Below, piece by piece: positions 21,250-33,706 of a stretch of DNA of 64,000 nucleotides. The DNA lies in assembly GCF_907165205.1 (NCBI RefSeq), contig NC_058189.1:64230315-64294314 (forward strand), written 5' to 3'. The DNA comes from Coccinella septempunctata (lineage: Eukaryota > Arthropoda > Insecta > Coleoptera > Coccinellidae). A model generated the notes under the pieces. That model saw only the letters and a list, made by a program, of their open reading frames with translations. It did not search any database and was not told where the DNA came from. Numbering within the stretch: position 1 is the first letter of the stretch; every line of letters begins with the position of its first letter. The position numbers and the translations under genes were made by a program.

Positions 21250-23240
21250 GAACATACCTTGATTTCTATGCCACTATTTGCAGCCTACTTCAGAAGGCAA
21301 GAGCTTAACAATGGCTAAGTGGCTTTTGAAAGCCACCAATACAGAGAAATTAATACGTGATTCCTATCAATTGTTTTGAGCAGTGTATTTGAAGAGATTA
21401 ATACTCTTCAGATTAACTATTCACTCCGGTGAAATGATCTGCCGAATGAAATTCGATGTTTTCTTCGACAATCGACACAACAAATGTTCCCACCGAATAT
21501 GGAAAAGTTACGTTATATCAGGGTTGAAAAACACTGAAATCGCCATACAGATCATTAATCAAGAAACCAATCGACTGAAAAAAATGTCGAACGTATCGAC
21601 GTTACAGCGCGTCATGGCCCGGCAATAACTGTTTTTCTAGGCTGAATTTTGAGAGATACGTTGTTCGAACGCAGGGGCAGTAATTTATGGATTTTCAGCA
21701 TGACATGGTGCCTTTGTTATCAGAAAATATTGAAAATAAAATATACGCGTCATTTCGAGCGGATTGTCATTCGATTCCGAGGTATTGTTTATGTACAATG
21801 CGAATTTGGCACTTTACGTTGGAATGAAATGAGCCTTTTAATGTTATACGAGTTTTTTGGTTCGAAATTTTTCGAAACTGACTGATTTGTCATGTGGAAA
21901 ATGCCATAAAACATCGAGAGTAATGCGAAATGAATGAATTTGTTTTAGTTGTGGTGCCGAAGAGGGAAATTCTGGATTTACTCGAGCGTGTCAGATTAAT
22001 GTAAGGAGACATACGTTGGACCCTGCAGAGTACCTCTACCAAAAATTAGACCTGTATATAGGCGGAACTGTCTAGCACAGCCTGTCAGAATAGTAAAAAA
22101 AAACGACCATTTTACATACTCGACAGTGTCAGATTAAGATATATGTGGTTAATTACATGATGAAAAGTATATATTCTCTTAATCTGACAATTTGAGCGTG
22201 TCGAAAATGTGTGGGCGGGCGCCTAAGTTGCAAAAAAAAACGCTAGGTGTACATTCTCGAGCGCGTTGGCGTTTTTTCTTATTTTGAAGCTGATTCAAGA
22301 ATAATAATGTAATCTGACAGTTTTAGCAATCCGAAACAATAAAAATTAGCAATTAAGGTCAAAAAAATCAGTTTTTTCGAATTATCTCCTTCCATGGGCT
22401 TCTAATCTTTTTCGCATTCATTATAAAAGTTGTAGATCATAACATTTTCTACAAATTTTGTCCGAAGCAATTTTTTCTACGTTCATACGTTTTTGAGATA
22501 TATGGCGATTAATGCGAGGTGTTTAGCGATACATGCTGAAGCGAAAATTCACTCGTTGGAAAATAGTACATTCTAAGGTTTAGTCAGAGACAACACTAAA
22601 ATTTTCGTGACTAATTTCGAAATTATCTTCATAGAAATACCTTGTCATTTTGACAATTGGATGAATGTAGATTAGACTGGGATTCTACATTGACCTTGCC
22701 CTTTCGCATGTGTGGCTAAGCTTCTCGCACTTATCACCCTATAACTCGAGAACGGTTAAGAGTATATAAAATTGCTTCAGACAAAAGTTGTGTGATATTT
22801 TATTATCTACAACTTTTATAAGGAAAACAGAAACGATTAGTGGCACAGGCAGGGAAATATTCGCAAAAAAAGAATTTTTATCATCTTTAAAGTGTCAGAT
22901 CAAGGAAAGCCCTCGTGATTTGTGTCAGATTAATGGGTCAACACGTTAACAACACCGAGATTAACCATGTGTATGAAAATCTGACACGCTCGAGTATGTA
23001 CAAGTAACGATTTTTTTAACAGTTTCAAAGGATCGCTGTGACCTTGCGTGACGTCCAAATTGTCAGTCCCTTGAAAAGTAGCTTCCTTTGGGTCCAATTA
23101 ACATATCCTCCAAAAATCTGACACGCTGGAAAAAATTTTTTTTTTACCATTTTCAACTTTTCCGTACTGCCAGTCCCACCAAACTGTCAGATAAGCATGA
23201 ATTCATTATCAGAGACACGTAGAGCATATACAGTAACTGT
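21250..23240. mobile_element. Unclassified repetitive element region
   Basis: The words GTGTCAGATTAA / TTAATCTGACAC and CTCGAGCGTGTC recur in both orientations (near 21985, 22125, 22186, 22894, 22922, 22978). Long T runs occur as well. Frames at 21383-21885 show no known motif. I cannot assign it to a class; no host gene is supported. Confidence 0.35.
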
Positions 23241-23479
23241 TCAAGACTGTTGAAAGCCACGAGTGAAATATATCAAAGTGTTTTCTGCCTCGAGAAGTAT
23301 TAAAATTTCCCAGAAATATTTTTCAAGCTGGATATATGGACTGGAAGGTTCATGTTCTCATTTTGAATAACATGATACAGGGTCCCCATAAATGATGTAA
23401 CATCGCAGTAGCTGCACCACAACACTATTTATAATTATCTTTCAACATTTTTGTCCAAAAACAAATGAATTTCAAGAAA

Positions 23480-25400
23480 GTTCATCCAGAAACTTGTTTT
23501 TCATATCATATTTTATATTTCATTCTGCATGAATAACAAGAGTCTCAAATCTACAATATTTATTGTTAATCCATCTTTTCTGCTCGGACATCTTCAAGGC
23601 AGTATCCGTGGTATGCAACTTGGACACCTGAAAATTGAACATTTCTTTGTAGATTTCCCTTATCTCCCATGAGAATCAATGTATAATGATTTCCTGACAT
23701 AATAGCTCTCAATCTAATGATAGTCTAGAACTTACTCTCTCCAAAAGGTTTCAAGCATTTATCAGCACATCGAACAGATCCTTCATTAATGTAGCTCTTG
23801 CCATCTGAACCACATACTATAGAGACAATTCTAGGGATGGGACATCTCTCCACACAGTCCTTGATTCTTGGATCTCGTAGGATATCACCGCTCAGTGTAG
23901 GCTTTGGAATATAAATTGAATCTCTTGCAGATGCAAGAACGATAAGTGACACTAAAAAAACTCATCATGTTGTGACATTTGAAGAATATACCAAGTATAA
24001 GCTCAAATGATGATATGACAATAGACCTCCAGGATAAAATTGAACCTATTTTCAATTCAATTCTGCAAATACATCTGGATACAGATGTGTAGAAGATAGT
24101 TGAGAATTGGATAAAAATGCATCTTCCATTTTTCAATTTTTCCATGATTGGAAAATTGAAAAGGATGGGAATATTCGAATAATAAAAACAAAAAAATTTT
24201 TGATGTATTTAACAAGGACATCATGAAATGAAAAGGTGATGCAATAAATTCAAAGAACTATTGTATTTCGAAGCGATGCATTGATAGATACTGTTTTTTG
24301 TCCATGTGAATTCGGAAGAGAGCTTCAGGGGGTTTGTCAATTTATTATTGATAGGAGGTACCTATTTCCTTGAAATAAAAATAAATATTTTTCTCCGACC
24401 CTTTAGTCGCAAAACTACCTAATAGCTCACGGAAAAATGAATATTACCATAGTTATATCTTTATCAAGAACTTAAAAAAAGCTCTTATAATACAACAAAA
24501 TAATACTCTAAATGAAATGAAAATAAAGACTATTGTGAGATTCATTTTTCCATGAACTGTTGAATAGAGCTGAGCTAAGGGGTTGGAAAAAATATTCAAT
24601 TTTATTGCCAAAAAATAAGTACAATCAGAATTCAATTGAATGACTTCATTTTATAGTTTTTCAATATTTATTCTGTATCAGACTCATTACTAACCCTCCA
24701 TAATATAATATACAAATATATTTAGAAATCATTGGAGGCATTTGAAGCTCAATTAAAAGTGAGATAATTAATTACAGCATAAATACGAACGTATTGATTT
24801 TCCTTCAGCAACTTTTCCATATTTTGAAGGACACATTCTTAATAAAGAGTTCACAATAGAAAATGAGTTAAGTTTTTCAATAGGTATACTGAGACTCACC
24901 TAGGCAGATAACAAGAGATGCACGATTCATATTCGCTTGCCTGAGAACTAAACAAGAATACAAAATTCAAAACCTCACAACAAATATTAAGTTTCAAACC
25001 TCAAAAATTTGACTTGCCATTTCCTTATCTTCTTTTTCTCATGCCATTTATCAACGTTATGTGCAATGGAATTTCTCCATTAATTCAATCGGAACAAAAT
25101 TTTATATGGCCATGAAAATTTTAGTAGTGTTCTGCCTCTGCCAAATTTCGTTTTTCTTCTTTGATGGAAAGCATAATCAATGCGAACCGGCCTTGTTTCG
25201 TTCATTGCAAGATGTCGAAGCTCATACTCTTCGCCTTTGTTTATTTTCGATAATTAATTCCAAAAACGAGTGAGAAAATGTCCAACTTTTGCCACACTAT
25301 CTGGGTTAGTACAGGTAATTTTTAGGATTTGTTAATAACTACAGCTGAATCGATAATTTGATACAAAACCTAATGCTGTAGTGAAAATTTTGAATATTGA
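23480..25400 (-). repeat. Block-B unit carrying B1 (type I only)
   Basis: Begins with TTCATTCAGAAACTTGTTTTTCATATC-like sequence that also starts the units at about 25530, 30080 and 34270. Exons, intron 1 (including a conserved non-coding stretch of about 900 bp) and the 5' flank are shared. This copy lacks the type II partner gene found in the other units. Confidence 0.75.
23566..24930 (-). CDS. Secreted Kazal-type protease inhibitor B1, type I (3 exons)
   Basis: Exons on the - strand: 24900-24930, 23736-23951, 23566-23627; 102 aa, both introns phase 1 (GTGAGT / TTTTTTTAG and GTAAGT / TTTTCAG). Signal peptide MNRASLVICLVSLIVLASA is split by intron 1. A pro-segment of about 23 residues precedes the Kazal domain, with cysteines at 43, 47, 57, 72, 76 and 92; C6 comes from exon 3. 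C1-x3-C2 spacing. P1 by rule is Ile49. The stop codon is followed after one base by AATAAA (23559-23564), implying a very short 3' UTR. Closest to B4. Confidence 0.9.
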
Positions 25401-25616
25401 AAATTGTGGAAAATAAATATTTGTGGAATTGTTCATACAAGGTGAGTGGTGAAATGATCTATCGGTCGATAAATCTTAGAAATTTTGGAGTATGAGAATG
25501 ATTGAAACTTCCGCATAATCGAATTTCAAGAAAGTTCATTCAGAAACTTGTTTTTCATATCATATTTTATATTTCATTCTGCATGATTAACAAAAGTCTC
25601 AAATCTACAATATTTA

Positions 25617-26984
25617 TTATAAAAACGTATGGATTGCTTGGACCTCCCCAGAGCAGTATCCGTAGTGTGCATATTGGACACCTGAAAATTGAACATTTCT
25701 TTGTAGAGTTGCCTGATCTCCCATGAGAATCAATGTATAATGATTTCCTGAGATAATAGCTCTCAATCTGATGATAGTCTAGAACTTACTCTCTCCAAAA
25801 GGTCTCAAGCAGTTATCCACACATCCAAGAGATCTTTCATTAACGTAACTCAGGCCATCTGTACCACATACTATAGAGACAATTGTAGGGATGGAACATC
25901 TGTACACACAGTCCTTGATTCTTGGATCGGTTCCTCGTTGGATTTCACCGCTCGTTGGACCAAATGGAAAACGAGATAAAGCTCTTGCAGATGCAAGAAA
26001 GATCAGTGCCACTAAAAAAACACATCATGTTGTGACATTTGAAGAATATACCAAGTATAAGCTCAAATGATGATATGACAACAGATCTCCAGGGTCAAAT
26101 TGAACCTATTTTCAATTCAATTCTGCAAATACTTCTGGATAACTATGTGTAAAAAATAGTTGAGAATTGGATTAAAATGGATCTTTCATTTTGCAATTTT
26201 TCCATGATTGGAAAAGTGAAAAGGATGGGTATATTCGAATAATAAAAACAAAAAAATGTTTGATGTATTTAACAAGGACATCATGAAATGAATAGGTGAT
26301 GCAATAAATTCAAAGAATTATGGTCTTTCGAAGCAATGCTTTGATACTGTTTTTTGTCCATCTGAATTCGGAAGAGAGCTTCATGGGGTTTGTCAATTGA
26401 TTATCGATAGGAGGTTCCTATTTTCTTGAAATAAAATAGAATATTTTTCTCTCACCCTTTAGTGACTAACTACCTAATAGCTCAAGGAAAAACGAATATT
26501 ACTATCTTTATCAGGAATTTAAAAAAAGCTTTTATAATACAACAAAATAATACTCTGAATGAAATGAAAATAAAGACTATTTTTAGGTTCATTTTTCCAT
26601 AAACTGTTGAATATAGCTGAGCTAAGGGGTTGGAAAAATATATTGAATTTTTTGCCAAAAAATAAGTACAATCAGAATTCAATTGAATGTCTTAATTTTA
26701 AGTTTTTGATTAAGTTTTTATAGGTTTTTCAATATTCAATCTGTACCAGACTTATTATTAACCCTCCATAATATGATATACAAATATATTTAGAAATCAT
26801 TGGAGGCATTTGAAGCTCAATTAAAAGTGAGATAATTAATTACAGCATAAATGTGAACGTATTGATTTTCTTTCAGCATCTTTTCCATCTTTTGAGGGAT
26901 AAATTCACAATCGAAAATGAGTTAAGTTTTTCAATAGGTATACTGGGACTCACCTAGGCAGATAACAAGAGAAGCACGATTCAT
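25617..26984 (-). CDS. Secreted Kazal-type protease inhibitor B2, type I (3 exons)
   Basis: Exons 26954-26984, 25790-26011 and 25617-25681; 105 aa. Signal peptide as in B1 with a FLASA end; pro-segment rich in Arg/Pro. Kazal cysteines lie at 45, 49, 59, 74, 78 and 94. The CSIPTIVSIVC loop gives P1 Ile by rule. The AATAAA signal (25613-25618) overlaps the TAA stop. Compared with B4, most exon and intron sequence is near-identical, while the C-terminal tail after C6 differs (SGEVQAIHTFL against SGDVRVIKTFL). Confidence 0.9.
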
Positions 26985-28038
26985 ATTCACTTGCCTGAGA
27001 ACTAAACAGGAATATTAAAGAATTCAAAACCTCACAACACTTATTAAGTTTTATACCTCAAAAATTTGACTTCCCATTTTTTTATCACCTTTATCTCATG
27101 CCATTAATCAACGTAATCTGCAATGGAATTAATTAATTAAATCGCATCGAAATTTTATATGGCTATGAAAATTTAGTGGTATTCCGCCAAATTTCTATTA
27201 TCAAGAAATTTCTTTTCTCTACTTTAATGCAAAGCATTATCAATGCGAACCGGCATTGTTTCGTTCATTACAAGATGTCGAAGCTCATACCATTCCCCTT
27301 TGTTTATTATCAATAATCAATTCCGAAAACGAATGAGAAAATGTCCAACTTTTGCCACACTATCTGGGTTAGTACAGGTAATTTTTAGGATTTGTTAATA
27401 ACTACAGCTGAATCGATAATTTGATACAAAACCTAATGCTGCTTTGAAAATTTTGAATATTGAAAATTGTGGAGAAATAAATGAGTGGCTCAGAGGAAAA
27501 GTGATCTAACTACAATTAAGTGAAATGTTGGAAATGAAGGTTTTACGTTTCAATTGATTGAAAAACCGCATTGATAGGTATGGAAAATTTTGTTGAGAGG
27601 AAAAATATTAAATGGGTATAACTCGGTCAAAACGACGATTTGACTCATACCACTCATAAGAAGAATAATATGCAACCTTTGGTACCCAAATATCGGTATC
27701 ACTCAAAAATCGGAATTTGTGACCTATACCACTTTTCCTCTGACCGGCTCAAATATTTGTGGAATTGTTCAGTCAAGGTGAGTGGTGAAATGATCTATCG
27801 GTCGATAATTCTTAGAAATTTTGCAGTAGGAGAATGATTGAAACTTCCGCAGAATCGAATTAGCGCATAAGCTAAAATTGTTTAGGACTTTATGGGCTGG
27901 TCCGTAAGTGGTGAAACACTAACCACCCTGCTTTTTCAAATGAGAACACCCGATTTTTATTTCATATTCTGAATAACCCACTTAATAATTTGTCTGTTTA
28001 GGTACTCTTTTGACGCACACCATTTTCCGACAAATTTC

Positions 28039-28114
28039 GATACATTTTCGCCAAAATATCGTAAGACTCCGTTACTTGCTTTATGACTTACGATATTTTG
28101 GCAGAAATGTATCG
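28039..28114. mobile_element. 76-bp foldback insertion present in one unit only
   Basis: Inverted arms 28039-28065 and 28087-28113 (GATACATTTTCGCC... / ...GGCAGAAATGTATC, one mismatch region). It is flanked by ATTTC on both sides (28034-28038 and 28115-28119). The duplicate unit at about 32290-32310 has the empty site with a single ATTTC. That is the pattern of a tiny transposon with a 5-bp target duplication. Confidence 0.75.
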
Positions 28115-28743
28115 ATTTCATAGTTATGATAACGTTCACTAGAGATCATATCTTGGAAACCGTTCGAGATAAATGTATTATTTTATTTATTGAATTTCTG
28201 AAGTCCCTTCAGTTTTTCAGATCACAGATCAAAGCCTGAATCATTCTTCCCACCATTATTTCAAAATTTCTAAGTTTTCGACCGATTGAGCCCTGTTGAC
28301 TCACCCTTATATCGGTTCTTAAGACTACGAATATAGATAACTATATTGACAGACCTCCATATAAAATATTCGTCGATTCCTAAATATTTTGATACAACAC
28401 CACAATGGAAATGGAAAAAATCATAAATGATGAACTTTAATAAAAATAATAATGTCTTTATTTTCCTAATTTAAACCTCAAGGGAAAATTCACCAAGTAG
28501 GTGCTCTACCACTTAACCCTTGTTATGTGACACAATTTGGAATAAGCACTAAAGAGAGAGAAAAAAAAAAGTTAAACAAAAATACAATTCCAATGAGAAG
28601 AATTTACAAGAAAAAAAATTAACATAAAAAGGTGTATCTGAAGCAACGGAAAAAAACTGACTGTCGAAAACAATCAGAGATATTATGCATACAGAGTCTG
28701 AAGGGGATGAGCCATGATTTCTCTCTTGAATCTTACTGGCAGT

Positions 28744-29333
28744 TTAGGGGGCATCATCTTGGCAGTAAACACTGGAGCCGGTTGTTAATTCTGCAACAAT
28801 AATATTAAAAAATGTAATTTCTTCAAGTACTTTCGGTCACTTACTGTCTTCTGTTGTCAAACATTTCATCAAGCAGTGTATTGTTGCTTCATTAACATAA
28901 GTTTTTCCGTCAGATCGAGATGCACAATTTGATCTCAAATCCAATGTGAATGGGCACATTTTGGATCGTGGGCAGCTGTCAGTCTCTAGATCTCTCATTA
29001 TGGCCGAACACGCCAAACTGACGATCAATGCTGCAAGAAAATCAAATCTAAAGGTTCATTTTCTTAAGATCATTTATCTCTAGGAAAAATAATCTTTTAG
29101 TCAATTGACTTGCATTGTTGCTGACTCATTTTCTGTTGGTAAATTGTTAGCCCTCAGCTGATTAGATTTTCTACCCGTTTTACCTCAAAATTCTATGTGG
29201 AATCACTCAGCTGATACACATCAGAGAGAACGTTTTACATTTTGCTTCCTCTTATATTATAATTTTCCGTATAATGTGATCGGTATAATAAGAACGCATC
29301 GAGACATAGGAAAACAATGCTTTTTCTGGACAT
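28744..29333 (-). pseudogene. Kazal-type inhibitor B3, type II, first splice donor lost
   Basis: Exons 29300-29333, 28845-29030 and 28744-28790 would give 88 aa with cysteines at 31, 37, 47, 64, 68 and 83. Compared with B7, the donor after exon 1 reads ATGCGT instead of GTGAGT, so normal splicing of intron 1 is not expected. A weak in-phase GT six bases inside the exon (CTAT/GTCTCG) could rescue it. C3 is followed by an extra Ser-Arg (CASRSDGKTY), making C3-C4 16 residues rather than 14. The pro-segment is about 11 residues shorter than in B7-B9. Exons 2 and 3 stay open. Likely a decaying gene; a changed functional gene is possible. Confidence 0.7.
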
Positions 29334-29535
29334 TTTCGATACAACACAAGTCTATGCAAGGTTACTTTTCGCTTACTTTGGCGTAATCTGATGTCTCTGA
29401 CTGAGGATATTCATGAAAACTTCTTGCATTCATTATCATTTTATTATCTGGCTGCTGACCTTCCAATACATAGTTAACAAATATTCTTTCATTTTGTTTA
29501 GGAATTCTTGAGAACTAAAATAGATAGATAATATT

Positions 29536-29930
29536 TTGAAATCTTGCGTATATCGTACAGAAGAACAGAGACTCACCACTAATTGGTATACTAAACCTTC
29601 TATCTCAAGGATTATCCTGAATTATCTATCAAATCATGCCACTAGTTATAAGATCGGTGCCATCAACAATTTAATTCATATAGCAAACCCCGTTTATCAC
29701 GATCAAAACATAAATAAAGTAAGGAACATATTACGAAATAATAGATACCTTCGATCTTTGTCAGCAAGATCATTCCAGAACTTTTACAGTTAATACAGCC
29801 AAACCTTTCGAATCATATTTCAAGGTTACTTATATCCCAGAGCTTCACAAAAGATAAAAAGAACACTTAAAAAAGAAAATAACGAATTATTTTTTAATAA
29901 CATGAAAACTGCTGCTTGGTCTAAGAAATT
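29536..29930 (+). mobile_element. Retroelement fragment, Penelope-like (tentative), copy 1
   Basis: A + strand frame reads YLSNHATSYKIGAINNLIHIAN...NINKVRNILRNNRY. This resembles the region between the reverse transcriptase and the endonuclease of Penelope-like elements (KIG-I..L..RA..L...H.KN...V...L..N.YP). No catalytic motif is present. Followed by frame breaks. The class is from memory of the motif and is uncertain; that it is retroelement debris is fairly safe. Confidence 0.5.
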
Positions 29931-30155
29931 TTTGGTGTTTGTTCTTGTTCCCACTAAGAGATTTTTTTTTATTTAACCGTGGAGGACACAATAATCATAG
30001 TTTACAACTATTTATAGTTATTTTCCAGGTCACTTCCCCACAATTTTGTCAAAAGTTAAATAAATTTCAACATTTCATTCAGAAACTTGTTTTTCATATC
30101 ATATTTTATATTTCATTCTGCATGATTAACAAGAGTCGCAAACCTACAATATTTA

Positions 30156-31547
30156 TTATAAAAACGTCTTGATTACTCGGACATCCCCAGAGCAGTATCC
30201 GTGGTGTGCAACTTGGAGACCTGAAAATTGAACATTTCTTTGTAGAGTTGCCTGATCTCCCATGAGAATCAATGTATAATGATTTCCTGACATAATAGCT
30301 CTCAATCTGATGATAGTTTAGAACTTACTCTCTCCAAAAGGTTTCAAGCATTTATCCATACATCGAACAGATCCTTCATTAATGTAACTCAAGCCATCTG
30401 TACCACATACTATAGAGACAATTCTAGGGATGGGACATCTCTCCACACAGTCCTTGATTCTTGGATCCTCTATTCGTAGGATTTCACCGCTTGGTAGACC
30501 AAATGGAAAACGAGATAAAGCTCTTGCAGATGCAAGAAAGATCAGTGCCACTAAAAAAACACATCATGTTGTGACATTTGAAGAATATACCAAGTATAAG
30601 CTCAAATGATGATATGACAACAGATCTCCAGGGTCAAATTAAACCTATTTTCAATTCAATTCTGCAAAAACTTCTGGATAACTATGTGTAAAAGATAGTT
30701 GAGAATTGGATTAAAATGGATCTTTCATTTTGCAATTTTTCCATGATTGGAAAAGTGAAAAGGATGGGTATATTCGAATAATAAAAACAAAAAAATGTAT
30801 TTAACACGGACATCATGAAATGAATAGGTTATGCAATAAATTCAAAGAACTCTGGTCTTTCGAAACAATGCTTTGATATTTTTTTTGTCCATCTGAATTC
30901 GGAAGAGAGCTTCAGGGGTTTCGTCAATTGAATATCGATAGGAGGTACCTATTTTCTTGAAATAAAATTGAATATTTTTCTCTCAAACTTTAGTGACTAA
31001 CTCACCCTTTAGTGACTAACTACCTAATAGCTCAAGGAAAAACGAATATTACTATCTTTATCAGGAATTTAAAAAAAGCTTTTATAATACAACAAAATAA
31101 TACTCTGAATGAAATGAAAATAAAGACTATTTTGAGATTCATTTTTCCATGAACTGTTGAATATAGCTGAGCTAAAGGGTTGGAAAAAATATTGAATTTT
31201 ATTGCCAAAAAATAAGAAGAATAAGAGTTCAATTGAATGCCTTAATTTTGAGTTTTTGATTAAGCTATTATAGTTTTTCAAAATTCAATCTGTACCAGAC
31301 TTATTACCAACCCTCTATAATATGATATACAAATATATTTAGAAATCATTGGAGGCATTTGAAGCTCAATTAAAAGTGAGATAATTAATTACAGCATAAA
31401 TATGAACGTATTGATTTTCTCTCAGCATCTTTTCCATCTTTTGAAGGATAAATTCTCAATAAAGAGTTCACAATCGAAAATGAGTAAAGTTTTTCAATAG
31501 GGATACTGAGACTCACCTAGGCAGATAACAAGAGATCCACGATTCAT
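30156..31547 (-). CDS. Secreted Kazal-type protease inhibitor B4, type I (3 exons)
   Basis: Exons 31517-31547, 30329-30550 and 30156-30220; 105 aa. Signal peptide MNRGSLVICLVALIFLASA. Kazal cysteines lie at 45, 49, 59, 74, 78 and 94; P1 by rule is Ile. The segment from C1 to C3 is the same as in B1, but the signal and pro-segment match B2, so the gene is a mosaic of the two. AATAAA (30152-30157) overlaps the stop codon. All junctions are canonical. Confidence 0.9.
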
Positions 31548-32931
31548 ATTCACTTGCCTGAGAACTAAACAGGAATATTAAAAAATTCAAAACCTCACAA
31601 CAAATATTAAGTTTTATACCTCAAAAATTTGACTTCCCATTTTTTTATCGCCTTTTTCTCATGCCATTTATCAACGTTATCTGCAATGGAATTAATTAAT
31701 TAAATCACATAGAAATTTTATATGGCTATGAAAATTTAGTGGTATTCCGCCAAATTTTTATTATCAAGAAATTTCTTTTCTCTACTTTAATGCAAAGCAT
31801 AATCAATGCGAACCGGCATTGTTTCGTTCATTGCAAGATGTCGAAGCTCATACTATTCGCCGTTGTTTATTTTCAATCGAAAACGAATGAGAAAATGTCC
31901 AACTTTTGCCACACTATCTGGGTTAGTACAGGTGATTTTTAGGATTTGAATAACCAGAGCTGAATCGATAATTTGATACAAAACCTAATGCTGCTTTGAA
32001 AATTTTGAATATTGAAAATTGTGGAAAAATAAATATTTGTGGAATTGTTCAGACGAGGTGAGTGGTGAAATGATCTATCGGTCGATAATTCTTAGAAATT
32101 TTGCAGTAGGAGAATGATTGAAACTTCCGCAGAATCGAATTAGCGCATAAGCTAAAATTGTTTTGGACTTTATGGGCTGGTCCGTAAGTGGCGAAACACT
32201 AACCACCCTGCTTTTTCAAATGAGAACACCCGATTTTTATTTCATATTCTGAATAACCCACATAATAATTTGTCCGCAGACCATTTTCCGACAAATTTCA
32301 TAGTTATGATAACGTTCACTAGAGATCATATCTTGGAAACCGTTCGAGATAAATGTATTATTTAATTTATTGAATTTCCGAAGTCCCTTCAGTTTTTCAG
32401 ATCACAGATCAAAGCTTGAATCATTCTTCCCAAAATTATTTCAAAATTTCTAAGTTTCCGACCGATTGAGCCTTGTTGACTCACCCTTATATCGGTTCTT
32501 AAGACTACGAATATAGATAACTATATTGACAGACCTCCATATAAAATATTCGTTCGATTCCTAAATATTTTGATACAACACCACAATGAAAAGGGAAAAA
32601 AGCATAAATGATGAACTTTAATAATAACAATAATAATAATGTCTTTATTTTCCTAATTTAAACCTCAAGGGAAAATTCACCAAGTAGGTGCTCTACCACT
32701 TAACCCTTGTTAGGTGACACAATTTGGAATAAGCACTAAAGAGAGAGAGAAAAAAAAAGTTAAACAACAATACAATTCCAATGAGCAGAATTTACAGAAA
32801 AAAATAAACATAAAAAAGGTGTATCTGAAGCAACGGAAAAAAAACTGACTCTCGAAAACAAACAGAGATATTATGCATACAGAGTCTGAAGGAGATGAGC
32901 CATGATTTCTCTCTTGAATCTTACTGGCAGT

Positions 32932-33521
32932 TTAGGGGGCATCATCTTGGCAGTAAACACTGGAGCCGGTTGTTAATTCTGCAACAATAATATCGAAAAA
33001 TCTAATTTCGTCAAGTACTTTTGGTCACTTACTGTCTTCTGTTGTCAAACATTTCATCAAGCAGTTTATTGTTGCTAGATTAACATAAGTTCTTCCGTCA
33101 GATCGAGATGCACAATTTGATCTCAAATCCAATGTGAATGGGCACATTTTGGATCGTGGGCAGCTGTCAATCCCTGGATCTCTCATTATGGCCGAACACG
33201 CCAAACTGACCATCAATGCTGCAAGAAAATCAAATCTGAAGGTTCATTTTCTTAAGATCATTTATCTCTAGGAAAAATAATCTTTTAGTCAATTGACTTG
33301 CATTGTTGCTGACTCATTTTCTGTTGGTAAATCGTTAGCCCTCAGCTGATTAGATTTTTTACCCATTTTACCTCAAAATTCGATGTGGAATCACTCAGCT
33401 GATACACATCAGAGAGAACGTTTCACATTTTGCTTCCTCTTATATTATAATTTTTCGTATAATGTGATTAGTATAATAAGAACGCATCGAGACATAGGAA
33501 AACAATGCTTTTTCTGGACAT
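32932..33521 (-). pseudogene. Kazal-type inhibitor B5, type II, first splice donor lost
   Basis: Exons 33488-33521, 33033-33218 and 32932-32978 (88 aa if joined). Same ATGCGT in place of the donor, same Ser-Arg insertion after C3 and same short pro-segment as B3, so these changes arose before the two units duplicated. The Kazal core remains open with all six cysteines. Differences from B3 are few (for example residues around the SDG-R/K-TYVN block and VNLATINC). That both copies keep the core open argues against long-dead pseudogenes. Confidence 0.7.
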
Positions 33522-33706
33522 TTTCGACACAACACAAGCCTATGCAAGGTTACTTTTCGCTTACTTTGGCGTAATCTAATGTCTCTGACTGAGGATATTC
33601 ATGAAAACTTCTTATTATCTGGCTGCTGACCTTCCAATACATAGTTAACGAATATTCTTTTATTTTGTTTAGGAATTCTTGGGAACTAAAATAGATAGAT
33701 AATATT

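Larger units (their letters stand above)
25530..29900 (-). repeat. Block-B two-gene unit 1 (B2 + B3)
   Basis: About 4.3 kb that is repeated at about 30080-34160, in the same order: type I gene, shared spacer, type II gene, Penelope-like fragment. A further, shorter version holds B6 and B7. Small insertions distinguish the copies (see 28039-28114). Confidence 0.8.

Noticed and set aside
24453..24635. Frame MNSDCTYFLA... repeated at 26482, 31032 and 34830
   Set aside because: Lies in intron 1 of the type I genes; repeated only because the whole unit was duplicated. Indels shift it freely.
25061..25273. Frame with FDGKHNQCEPALFRSLQDVEAHT, also near 27130, 31690 and 35560
   Set aside because: Part of the duplicated 5' flank; the frame is broken in other copies, so it is not a gene.
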